Source of the DNA: Pedobacter africanus
GTDB taxonomy: Bacteria; Bacteroidota; Bacteroidia; Sphingobacteriales; Sphingobacteriaceae
Assembly: GCF_900176535.1 (NCBI RefSeq)
Contig: NZ_FWXT01000001.1
Location: forward strand, 3,038,001 to 3,102,000
Reading direction: 5' to 3'
DNA: 64,000 bases
The position numbers were made by a program, and so were the translations under genes. Every line of letters begins with the position of its first letter. The first letter of the stretch is position 1. The notes beneath the pieces were generated by a model that was not told the origin of the DNA, searched no databases, and saw nothing but the letters and a program-made list of their open reading frames with translations. Of the stretch, positions 26,313 to 34,434 are shown piece after piece.

Positions 26313-26548
26313 ATGAGAATAGTTTTAACGCAGATCGAAGCCACTTATGATTTGGAACTCCTGGAACAGCAGTTTTATACCGAACTGGGTATCGCTATCC
26401 GTAGCTACAGGAGGTCAAGAATTTGCCGGATTACATGGCCAAAAGCTGAATATTTCGCAGAATGTCTATAGTAAAATGGAAGCAGGGATGTCTGGTTTTT
26501 CTGCCTTCAGGCTAAAGCATATTTTAAACTTTTAGGGATAGATCCGCG
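26313..26548 (+). pseudogene. Decayed Xre-family HTH gene in R2
   Basis: Starts like the intact copies (MRIVLTQIEATYDLELLEQQ, FYTELGIAIRSYRRS) but a one-base deletion and further small deletions after codon ~38 break the frame (AAGAATTTGTCGCAGG is shortened), with more single-base losses in AAAAAGCTG and TATTTTTAAACT. The last ten codons are replaced by unrelated sequence. Open frames that cross it, such as one beginning at 26347, are patchwork and not a real gene. Confidence 0.75.
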
Positions 26549-26608
26549 GGTCAGTCAAAATGGTTTGACCATATGCCTCTTGATTAGTTTCATGTATATC
26601 GTAAATTT

Positions 26609-26836
26609 TCAACGCATCTCAAATAGATCAGCTATGCCATCTTCACCTAGTTCCTCCCATAACATGTCCCTAGCCCATTGCGCTTTATTGGCTTCTGCTT
26701 CATCTTGGGAATGCTTTGCTAAGCCACGCAATTTCTGATCGTAATTCCAAATTGCTAAAGAAAGTTTACCAACATTCAACGCCTGGTTAGCTTCGTGGCT
26801 TTCCTCAGGAAGGTTAAATTCTAAAATCATTTTCAT
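26609..26836 (-). CDS. Small acidic protein downstream of the ATPase, unrecognised
   Basis: 75 residues, no signal peptide. MKMILEFNLPEESHEANQAL opens the protein; the rest is helical and charged (KLSLAIWNYDQKLRGLAKHS, WARDMLWEELGEDGIADLFE). Similar small proteins occur with phage and plasmid genes in Bacteroidetes as far as I recall, but I cannot name the family. It is 41 bp downstream of the ATPase gene on the same strand and probably co-transcribed. A hairpin (GTCAAA / TTTGAC, 26554-26569) lies beyond its stop and may end the transcript, though without a clear T tract. Confidence 0.65.
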   Translation of the reverse strand: MKMILEFNLPEESHEANQALNVGKLSLAIWNYDQKLRGLAKHSQDEAEANKAQWARDMLWEELGEDGIADLFEMR

Positions 26837-26877
26837 CGAAGTATTGTTTTTTAAGCTTTTCAGCTAATTGTAAAATA

Positions 26878-28185
26878 TTACATGTCTTCCAGGGAATAAC
26901 CTTTCAATTCGACTTCATAATTACCCAACTGCTTTTGTATACTGAGTGCCTTGGTTTTCAGTAATTCAATGTTAATCTTTTTGGTATTGCGTTTAACTTC
27001 TGCTATAATAGCGGTCTTATCCAGATCGTTAAGTGCAATGATGTCAATTTCATTTTCTCCCTTCCCGTCCCAATAACTTCCTATGGCTGTTATTCTGCCT
27101 TCTGCCAGTTTATCTCGAAAATATTTTTCCAGCAGGTGGCCACTGTACTGTGTATAATGTACATTGATATACTCTCTAAGAAGTTCATTCTTACCTAATT
27201 CAAGCATGGATTGGTTCGGGTAAATGAAACGGAACCAGAACCTTAAAAAATTGTCGCTAATGTTCCACCTTGATTTACGTGTCTCTGGTTTAGCAAACAT
27301 CGGCTTGCTCCTGCTTACCAATGAATATTCGTTTTCAAGGTTACTTAAATAGGCACCTGTATTCTTACCAACAATCGAGTCAATCTCTGGTTGTGTCGTT
27401 TTACCGGCAGCAATAAGCTGTAAAATGGAAAAATAGGTTCCATATTCCTTTCCAAACTCCGATATCAACAGGTCTTTACCTTCGGAAAGGAAAGGAGAAT
27501 CTGTACGTGTTACATAATCGAAGATCTTTTTGACAGTAGTAGCCCCCGCCTCCATAAGCAAAGTGATGTATTTCGCTACGCCACCTGTAATAGCATATAA
27601 GCACAATAAATCTTCCGGTTTATAGTTAGGGTGATAGTCTTTAAGAATTTCCTTCATTGTACTCACCGGAAAAGGCTTTATAATCATTTTAGAAGTTAAA
27701 CGTCCAAATAAAGGTTCCTTTCTGTTTTCAAAAATTTTTAGCATCATCGAATAGACTGAACCACACACAATGAAATTCATCTTCGCCTGATCTTTGTATT
27801 TATCCCACAGGTACTGAATATCACTAAAAATAGCTGGATTTACATATTCAAACTCCTGAAATTCATCGATAATTAAGGTGTAATGCTTGTCAATCGAATA
27901 GACCAATAGCTGTTCAAATACATCACGAAATGATGTCATTGTACCATATATTTTAAAATCCATTGCCTTTTCAATCTCCTCTTGAAATTGGGAACTTAAT
28001 AATTGTTCATTTTTACGTGAAACGAATAAATATATATATGGCTGATCTTGAACAGAGGCTAACAATAAAGAGGTTTTGCCAATTCTCCTGCGACCAATTA
28101 TTACTGTAAAACAAGCGGTTCTGGTAGATTGAATCCGGCTGGCAGTTAGTATTTCTAATTCGTTTTGTCGACCATAAAACTTCAT
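26878..28185 (-). CDS. AAA ATPase with DUF234-type C-terminal domain
   Basis: 435 residues. Opens with YGRQNELEIL, a start typical of the archaeal-type AAA ATPase family. Walker A is GRRRIGKTS (residues 31-39), Walker B LIIDEFQEF (104-112), and a sensor-like FIVCGSVYSMM follows near 137. A winged-helix-like section lies in the middle, and the C-terminus has the DUF234 pattern with a PD-(D/E)XK-like triad: GENEIDIIALND ... IIAEVKR (about 385-410). Proteins of this type are common, often near mobile or defence genes, with no settled function. It runs against the surrounding genes, from the promoter at 28240-28269, and fills the space left by truncation of R2. Confidence 0.9.
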   Translation of the reverse strand: MKFYGRQNELEILTASRIQSTRTACFTVIIGRRRIGKTSLLLASVQDQPYIYLFVSRKNEQLLSSQFQEEIEKAMDFKIYGTMTSFRDVFEQLLVYSIDKHYTLIIDEFQEFEYVNPAIFSDIQYLWDKYKDQAKMNFIVCGSVYSMMLKIFENRKEPLFGRLTSKMIIKPFPVSTMKEILKDYHPNYKPEDLLCLYAITGGVAKYITLLMEAGATTVKKIFDYVTRTDSPFLSEGKDLLISEFGKEYGTYFSILQLIAAGKTTQPEIDSIVGKNTGAYLSNLENEYSLVSRSKPMFAKPETRKSRWNISDNFLRFWFRFIYPNQSMLELGKNELLREYINVHYTQYSGHLLEKYFRDKLAEGRITAIGSYWDGKGENEIDIIALNDLDKTAIIAEVKRNTKKINIELLKTKALSIQKQLGNYEVELKGYSLEDM

Positions 28186-28239
28186 AGCGAATTAATTTAA
28201 CGGTTATTATCTTAATGGTCATTAAATTAATGACTATTG

Positions 28240-28269
28240 CAAAAGTAGTTATTTTTTGTTGTTTAACAA
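28240..28269 (-). promoter_or_regulatory. Bacteroidetes-type promoter of the ATPase gene
   Basis: On the minus strand TTG (28269-28267), a 19-nt spacer and TACTTTTG (28247-28240) match the Bacteroidetes TTTG-N19-TAnnTTTG consensus. A perfect inverted repeat CATTAA-A-TTAATG (28220-28232) lies just downstream, near the expected transcription start, and could be an operator. The start codon is 55 bp from the -7 box. Confidence 0.7.
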
Positions 28270-28338
28270 TTTATAAGCCGCTACAATTACAACTATAATG
28301 GAGCGCTGCCTGGAGGTGGCGGTCACCGCAGTCAGTTT

Positions 28339-28364
28339 GCATGGATCTGCTGGCTTACAATCCC
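28339..28364 (-). pseudogene. Relic of sigma-factor-like HTH gene
   Basis: 26 bases identical to 40213-40238, which lie inside the HTH fragment downstream of the second ATPase promoter copy. The surrounding 28298-28380 is otherwise unrelated and non-coding in appearance. It shows that the ATPase was once next to the same HTH gene here. The stretch 28186-28605 holds only this relic, the ATPase promoter and the start of R3. Confidence 0.5.
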
Positions 28365-28388
28365 AACGGCAATATCAAAAAACGACGG

Positions 28389-28420
28389 GCCGGGGCAATT
28401 TTTTAGCCCCGGCTTTTTTT
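28389..28420 (+). terminator. Terminator hairpin at start of R3
   Basis: GCCGGGGC / GCCCCGGC stem followed by seven T, the same as in R1. With no plus-strand gene directly upstream it may now act only as insulation, or on read-through from far upstream. Confidence 0.75.
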
Positions 28421-28605
28421 ATGAATTCGGGTTTTTTTGGTTCGGTTGGTTCTTTTTTATGCGTTAAAAGCAGTTTAAACGCGGTTTTTCCACTTGAAAA
28501 AAATATTTTAAATTATTTTCAGAAAAATAACAAAGGGCAAACTGGTTGCCCTTACTATTCTTAGTATTGGAAGGTTGTTCAGGCAAGAAATGGACAGCAG
28601 GTATT

Positions 28606-28878
28606 ATGAGAATAGTTTTAACGCAGATCGAAGCCACTTATGATTTGGAACTCATGGAACAGCAGTTTTACACTGAACTGGGTATCGCTATCCGTAGCTA
28701 CAGGAGGTCAAAGAATTTGTCGCAGGATTACATGGCCAAAAAGCTGAATATTTCGCAGACTGCCTATAGTAAAATAGAAGCCGGGAAGTCTGGTTTTTCT
28801 GCCTTCAGGCTAAGGCACATTTTTAAAATTTTAGGGATAGATCCGCGCATCATAATCGCACCCATTTTAGAGGGTTGA
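28606..28878 (+). CDS. Small Xre-family HTH regulator (copy 2)
   Basis: 90 residues, differing from the copy at 14147 at only a few positions (QIEATYDLE for QIENTYDLE, RSYRRSK for RSHRRSK, FKILGI for FKLLGI). The open frame extends to 28546, but the extra N-terminus is out of register with R1, so I take the conserved ATG at 28606. The HTH is about residues 24-60. It is first in operon 3, followed by the conserved leader and, after 150 bp, a frameshifted fibre gene. Near identity with copy 1 means that each protein could bind both operons. Confidence 0.83.
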   Translation: MRIVLTQIEATYDLELMEQQFYTELGIAIRSYRRSKNLSQDYMAKKLNISQTAYSKIEAGKSGFSAFRLRHIFKILGIDPRIIIAPILEG

Positions 28879-29028
28879 GCTGAATTGTTATGAAAATATT
28901 CCTCCCGGTTATATTTTATAACCTGGGGTTCTTCTTTAGTACTGGGGGTTATGCGAATGTTCTTTTTTGTTAAGAATGAGTGATTTAGCTTTAGCTGTCT
29001 AAGTATTTCACTCTTATCACAACAGGTT

Positions 29029-29948
29029 ATGAAGAAAATTTACACCCTGATTCTGGCAGTTTCATCGCTTGCCGCAACCGCTCAAAATACCAACACTTTT
29101 CCTACATCAGGAAATGTTGGGATAGGGACGACAAGTCCTACAGAACTTTTAACTGTGTCCGGGATGAATCCAATTCGTGGCACTTTTTTAACTCTTGATG
29201 ATCAGGCAATAACAGACCGAACAGGGGTACGTATCAGATTTCAATCAAAGGGAATAGCGCATTGGAATATGGGTATTCCCGCAGATGTTGATGCCTTTAC
29301 CATCAATGGCTGGAGTGGAGCTGCAAATCCGGAATATTTCCGGATAAATTCCAGCGGCAATGTAGGAATAGGAACCGTTTCCCCTTCATCCCTTCTTCAT
29401 ATTAATGGAATAACAAGTGTTAGAAATAATACATTAACAGATGGTTATTTAACTATAAATCCTGGAGGACCAACAACACAGGGCTATATTAATTGGTGGA
29501 AGCCCGGAGATATCAGAGTAGCATATATGGGGTACAATGATGGATCAGGTGTCAATAATCTGGGATTAACCCTCGAAAATGCAAGTTTTAAATTAATGGA
29601 GGTAATGTCGGCATCGGCACTTCAACCCCAAATTCAAAACTGGCAGTTAATGGAAATATCCGTGCGCATGAGGTCAAAGTAGAAACAGCCAACTGGCCGG
29701 ATTATGTCTTTGCAAAAGACTACCAACTCCCAACCCTTCAGGAAACAGAGAAACACATCAAAGACAAAGGTCATTTGCCGGGCATTCCTTCTGCTGCAGA
29801 GGTAAAAGCCAATGGGCTTGATTTAGGGGAAATGAATGCTAAGCTATTGCAGAAAATAGAGGAGCTGACTTTGCATTTGATTAGGCTGGAAAAAGAGAAT
29901 GCAAAACAACGTGAAGATATCAATGAACTAAAATCAAAACGCGACTAA
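29029..29948 (+). pseudogene. Fibre-like array gene A16, frameshifted
   Basis: The first 188 codons are intact: the R3 signal peptide, NVGIGTTSPTELLTVSG, NPEYFRINSSGNVGIGTVSP, and a third segment ending in LENASFKL. Near 29594 the frame changes (+2 or -1), after which GGNVGIGTSTPNSKLAVNG, AHEVKVETANW and a complete tail module read on in another frame to the TAA at 29946-29948. As read, the protein would stop at 29682 after a wrong-frame tail, 217 residues without the module. A single indel restores a normal member of about 306 residues. It may be a recent mutation, a sequencing error, or an on/off switch. Confidence 0.82.
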
Positions 29949-29949
29949 G

Positions 29950-30975
29950 ATGAAAACAAAAATGCCTTTTGTGAGCCTTTTTCTTGCATTGGCCCTGCTA
30001 ATGGTCAATCAAAAGATAATCGCCTCCGGCACCAATTTAACCGATGTATACACCAACCAGGTTGTTTTTCCTGCTGGTTTCCAGGTTGGGGATTATATAG
30101 AGTTTTTAGGAGTTTCTCCTGCTGATGCAGGGGCGTCCGGTAACTATGAGATATCGATCTCCTACACTCGAGGAAGTGTCGCAGCAGCTGCCACATATCT
30201 GGCATCTATTTCTCATGCAAGTCCTGATATATGGAGAGAAGTTGGCAGGGTTAACAGCAACGGCTACCATGGTATGGGATCTACCGGGCATAACTTCACT
30301 ATTGATTGTAATACCCAATACGGTTATGCAAGGTTTAGACTAAGGGCCATAAATACTATTGGGGTACTTACGGATCCCATTTATGTAAATGTTAAAGTAA
30401 GATCGATAAACCTTAACGGTGGATGGGCATCCCTGAATGTTACCGGAAACGATTTGACCGTGACAAAGCTGTTGCCAATGACAAACGACTGGAGCCTGTA
30501 TGTCGGGAATACGTCAAACACGAACAGTGCCCATATAGCTATAAAGGCACTGGAAAATGGCAATGTCGGCATCGGCACTTTAATCCCAAATTCAAAACTG
30601 GCTGTAAATGGAAATATCCGTGCGCATGAGGTTAAAGTAGAAACTGCCAACTGGCCAGATTATGTCTTTGCTCGCGATTACCAACTCCCAACCCTTCAGG
30701 AAACAGAGAAACACATTAAAGACAAAGGCCATTTGCCGGGCATTCCTTCTGCCGCAGAGGTAAAAGCCAATGGGGTTGATTTAGGGGAAATGAATGCTAA
30801 GCTGCTGCAGAAAATAGAAGAGCTGACGCTGCATTTGATAGGGCAGAATAAGACCATAGAATTACAGCAAAAAATGAATTCGACATTAAATGAAAAGGTT
30901 AGAACCCAGGAAATACGCCTGTCCAATCTTGAAGACAAACTGGGCTTAATTCACAAGAATCAAAAATCTAATTAA
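29950..30975 (+). CDS. Secreted fibre-like array protein A17
   Basis: 341 residues; the start lies 1 bp after the A16 stop. The signal peptide (about 1-25) ends near KIIASG rather than the usual xAQ. The head of about 180 residues is beta-rich with no shaft repeats (FQVGDYIEFLGVSPADAGAS, YEISISYTRGSVAAAATYLA, YGYARFRLRAINTIGVLTDP). One GNVGIGTLIPNSKLAVNG repeat precedes the tail module (about 216-298), AHEVKVETANW type with FARDYQL. The 43-residue coiled coil is the longest in the family. It directly precedes the Rhs pair of operon 3 by 10 bp. Confidence 0.87.
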   Translation: MKTKMPFVSLFLALALLMVNQKIIASGTNLTDVYTNQVVFPAGFQVGDYIEFLGVSPADAGASGNYEISISYTRGSVAAAATYLASISHASPDIWREVGRVNSNGYHGMGSTGHNFTIDCNTQYGYARFRLRAINTIGVLTDPIYVNVKVRSINLNGGWASLNVTGNDLTVTKLLPMTNDWSLYVGNTSNTNSAHIAIKALENGNVGIGTLIPNSKLAVNGNIRAHEVKVETANWPDYVFARDYQLPTLQETEKHIKDKGHLPGIPSAAEVKANGVDLGEMNAKLLQKIEELTLHLIGQNKTIELQQKMNSTLNEKVRTQEIRLSNLEDKLGLIHKNQKSN

Positions 30976-30985
30976 AGCTAAGCAT

Positions 30986-33900
30986 ATGTATAAGAAACTA
31001 TTCTCATTATTTGTAGCTTTTGTAGCAGCAGGTAATTGTTATGCGCAAAGTCAAGGGCCGGAAATACCAAAGGTTATTCCACCCTCTCCAAATGCGGCAA
31101 ACCTTGGTCAGTATATCAATACACCGGTGGGGTTGTATACCGGAACCCCTCAAATTTCAGTTCCAATATGGACGATTTCTGAAGGTAGCCTTAAACTGCC
31201 CATTTCTTTAAGCTATAAATCAGGCGGTATAAAAGTCTCTGAAATGGCTTCTTCCAGTGGGTTGGGCTGGGTACTGAATGCAGGAGGTACGATAACCAGG
31301 TCGGTTGTAGGTTTACCAGATGAAACGCCATCGGTGGGTTATCCCTATACTATAATTCCAACTCCACCTCTTGATGAGTATGAAACTTTTATCGGCCGCC
31401 AGATTTCTACAGGAGCTATAGATGGGCAACAGGACTTGTTCTTTTTTAGCCTGCCAGAGAAATCGGGTAAATTTGTTTTCGATAAGTCGATGACTGTCAG
31501 AACCATTCCAAAGCAAAATTTTAAGTTCAGCCATCAAAACGCCACCAATGTTTCCTTTAGCTATGGTGAAAATGGAACCGAAATTTGTATCCCCCAGTGG
31601 ACAGTGACCGATGATAATGGAGTAATTTATCGATTTGAAGTTTACGAAAAAACCAGTACGTCGGTACGGGAGCTGAGTGGTCTTTCCGCCGGAAATGGAT
31701 CTAGAACAGTTAACACCTGGTATCTCACAGAAATGACCTCGCCAACTGGAGATAAAATAACATTTGCTTATGATGATGTGCAATTGAGTTACGATTTGCC
31801 GCCTAACAGAACCAGTTATTCATTGGTTAGTGGGTCACTTTGGGACCATGAAATGACAGGTACTAAAATTGTTCAAAGACAATTTGTAGAAACAAAGCGT
31901 CTGCGTACCATAACATTTTCAAACGGAAGCGTTGAATTTGTGCCCTCTCCAATTGGCAGGGCAGACCTGATTGGAGACAGTGCCCTTGAAAAGATTGTGA
32001 TTAAAAATAAGGATGGAGCCATCATTAAACAATTTAAATTTCAGTACCAGTATCTGGTTGAAAATACCTTATTGGCTTACAATTCAATTAATTTTTCCGG
32101 ACAGAACAATTATTTTCAGTCAGGAACTACACTTCCTTCAGAGCCCTTGAAACGCAGACTTATGCTCCAGCAAATCCTGGAGCAGGACAATAACGGAAAT
32201 GCCCTTAACAACGGCCATCAGTTTGAATACTTCCATGATATAGGTTTGCCCCAAAGAGGATCAGCTTTGATGGATCATTGGGGATATGCCAATAAACCTG
32301 AGAGTGAGAGAGAGCCTTTTTTTGTAGGAATGAGTGACCTGGGCTCTATACAGCGTATAAATTGGTACTTAACGGGAAAGGAAGCCAACTTTAACTATGG
32401 CAAGCAAGGAAGCCTATCGAGAATTACCTATCCAACAGGAGGGTTTACAGAGTACGATTTCGAAGCCAATGAAGTTGCACCAAGTCCACTTGTTCCACCT
32501 GTGGTAACAAAAAGTGATTTTACTGCCGGCTTTGAGTTTACCCATGCAACTTATGGAAAGCCCTGGTATGATGAATATCATCCTTATGAAGTACGGCCGA
32601 GTCCAGATGGAATAGGTACAATCCGTAATTATTACACCGAATTCGTCATCAGCGAACGCAAATCCTATAAAATTCAGATCGTGAATATGCCTTACTATCC
32701 AAACGGGGGAATGAGCTATTACATAGAAAATGTTAATAACCCGAATGTTGCTATATGGCGGGAGTACTTGAACAATACATATTACCTGACCTTAAATCCG
32801 GGTATGTATAGGTTGTATCATTGTCCATCGCCCGGTTTGTTGGCAACGCCAAGTGATCCCAATTATACTGCACTTTATAGTGCATCGATTGAGGGATTAT
32901 ATGAGGTTAATGTAGTTCCTGGAACGCCTGGCGCTCCTTTGAAAGTAGGGGGGATAAGGGTTAAAGGCATCAGCCAATATGATCCTATTATAGGAAATGC
33001 TATCAATAAAGCCTATAGTTATGAACTGGATGGCTCATCCGGTCAATTGGTTTCCACTCCACTTTATACTTACCCTCTACTTGCAGAAGCGGGCATACAC
33101 AGTGCTGAATATAAAGTATTCAATTATAATTCAGTTTATCCGCTGAGTACCACACACAATTCTTATGTTGGTTATGAATTTGTAACTGAAAAGAAGACTT
33201 TACCTAGCGGGCAAGACCTTGGGAAATCTGAATACAGCTATATTGGTCCTAACCAGGAACCTGATATTTTATTTAAAAGTGTTGATGCGGTGGTTGGTCC
33301 CGGGTTTTCAGATTACCCTAATCCGCCGGTGGATAATCGCGATTGGTTAAGGGGCTTTTTAACCAATCAACAAGACTATGAAAATAAAAACAATACCTAT
33401 TCCTTGGTTAGAACAGTTTCTAATACATATACCAAATATCTGGAACCCGTTAGTCCTGGGGTAAAAATTGATGTATTTCGTACCTATATTGATATCGGTA
33501 AAACCGATGGTATCATTAATTTCTACAACTATAATTCCGGATACATCTACCTGGATAAGTCTGAAGAAACCATGATTAACAATGGTGTAAGCACTAAAAA
33601 AACAACCACATTTGAACAAAGCCCGACAAGTTTATTGCCTGTAAGAGAGACCTTGCTGAGCAGTGATGGATCAAAAAAACATACATTCTCTACCTATCCA
33701 TTAGAATATGCTGCGGGCACCCCATTTATAGACAGTTTGGTTTATAAGAACAATGTAAATGTGCCGATAGAAAAAGTAACTGTTAAAGAGTATGCCAATG
33801 GGGATAAAGTGGTATTGTCTGGAAACATTACCAAGTATCAGACTAACCACAAAGGCCTGAAAGATGCTGAACTGGTATTTGAACATCCGGCAGCTACCCC

Positions 33901-34423
33901 GCTAAGTACTTTTAACTTTTCCAATCGCGGTACGGGTGTGCTTCCTAATACAGGAACAGCAACGACATTTTCAGCGGATGCAAAGTATCAGCAAAGATTG
34001 AAATACCAGACCTATGATGATAAAGGAAACCTGCTGAGTGCAAAGCTGGAAAATGGTTCCAGTGTTTGCTACATCTGGAGTTACAACCAGCAATACCCGG
34101 TAGCGGAAATAAAAAATGCTGATTATGCTGCTGTAGTAGCTGCCTTAGGCGGAGCTTCTGCTGTGAATAGCTTTGCAATTGGCGCACCAGCCAACAAAGC
34201 TGCAATTGATGCATTCCTGGCACCGGTACGTAACCATACTACTACATTAAAAGATGCCCAGGTTACCACTTATACGTATGATGCTTTGGTAGGTATGAAA
34301 AGCAGTACAGATGCCAAAGGGCAAACCTCTTATTTCGACTATGATACTTTCCAGCGGTTAAAATATGTGAAAGACCAGAACGGGAATATCATTAAGGCTA
34401 ACGAATACCATTACAAACCATAA
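30986..34423 (+). CDS. YD-repeat/Rhs-like protein, N-terminal half-gene (operon 3)
   Basis: 1145 residues. The signal peptide ends near GNCYAQ. The opening matches the shell pattern of the operon 2 partner in a shorter form: NTPVGLYTGTPQISVPIWTI, LKLPISLSYKSGGIKVSEMA, SSGLGWVLNAGGTITRSVVG. The body is long and beta-rich with few motifs (WYLTEMTSPTGDKITFAYDD, YPTGGFTEYDFEANEV). The end has YD repeats (YTYDALVGMKSSTDAKGQTS, YFDYDTFQRLKYVKDQNGNI). It lacks the Gly-rich insertion of the operon 2 protein and is about 570 residues shorter. The gene with the RHS core follows after 11 bp; I infer one shell built from two chains. Confidence 0.86.
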   Translation: MYKKLFSLFVAFVAAGNCYAQSQGPEIPKVIPPSPNAANLGQYINTPVGLYTGTPQISVPIWTISEGSLKLPISLSYKSGGIKVSEMASSSGLGWVLNAGGTITRSVVGLPDETPSVGYPYTIIPTPPLDEYETFIGRQISTGAIDGQQDLFFFSLPEKSGKFVFDKSMTVRTIPKQNFKFSHQNATNVSFSYGENGTEICIPQWTVTDDNGVIYRFEVYEKTSTSVRELSGLSAGNGSRTVNTWYLTEMTSPTGDKITFAYDDVQLSYDLPPNRTSYSLVSGSLWDHEMTGTKIVQRQFVETKRLRTITFSNGSVEFVPSPIGRADLIGDSALEKIVIKNKDGAIIKQFKFQYQYLVENTLLAYNSINFSGQNNYFQSGTTLPSEPLKRRLMLQQILEQDNNGNALNNGHQFEYFHDIGLPQRGSALMDHWGYANKPESEREPFFVGMSDLGSIQRINWYLTGKEANFNYGKQGSLSRITYPTGGFTEYDFEANEVAPSPLVPPVVTKSDFTAGFEFTHATYGKPWYDEYHPYEVRPSPDGIGTIRNYYTEFVISERKSYKIQIVNMPYYPNGGMSYYIENVNNPNVAIWREYLNNTYYLTLNPGMYRLYHCPSPGLLATPSDPNYTALYSASIEGLYEVNVVPGTPGAPLKVGGIRVKGISQYDPIIGNAINKAYSYELDGSSGQLVSTPLYTYPLLAEAGIHSAEYKVFNYNSVYPLSTTHNSYVGYEFVTEKKTLPSGQDLGKSEYSYIGPNQEPDILFKSVDAVVGPGFSDYPNPPVDNRDWLRGFLTNQQDYENKNNTYSLVRTVSNTYTKYLEPVSPGVKIDVFRTYIDIGKTDGIINFYNYNSGYIYLDKSEETMINNGVSTKKTTTFEQSPTSLLPVRETLLSSDGSKKHTFSTYPLEYAAGTPFIDSLVYKNNVNVPIEKVTVKEYANGDKVVLSGNITKYQTNHKGLKDAELVFEHPAATPLSTFNFSNRGTGVLPNTGTATTFSADAKYQQRLKYQTYDDKGNLLSAKLENGSSVCYIWSYNQQYPVAEIKNADYAAVVAALGGASAVNSFAIGAPANKAAIDAFLAPVRNHTTTLKDAQVTTYTYDALVGMKSSTDAKGQTSYFDYDTFQRLKYVKDQNGNIIKANEYHYKP

Positions 34424-34434
34424 GGCGCTGTACC

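Larger units (their letters stand above)
26085..26548 (+). repeat. Operon-start module, decayed copy R2
   Basis: Aligns with R1 and R3 from the terminator hairpin to codon ~80 of the HTH gene, then breaks off at GATCCGCG (about 26548), where unrelated sequence begins. The leader and signal-peptide portion are missing. The terminator is intact and still serves operon 2. Confidence 0.8.
28373..29085 (+). repeat. Operon-start module, copy R3
   Basis: About 713 bp nearly identical to R1 (13917-14626): terminator hairpin, AT palindrome, GGGCAA hairpin, HTH gene, GGTTATA inverted repeat, leader and the 19-codon signal peptide of the following fibre gene. It introduces operon 3. Here the terminator has no intact gene immediately upstream on the plus strand. 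Confidence 0.85.

Noticed and set aside
26347..26535. 62-residue open frame as a functional HTH protein
   Set aside because: It is stitched from two frames of the decayed HTH gene and lacks its first helix; comparison with R1 and R3 shows several deletions.
28298..28564. 88-codon open frame crossing the terminator hairpin in R3
   Set aside because: It runs through the terminator and palindromes that are non-coding in R1 and R2, and its product looks random.
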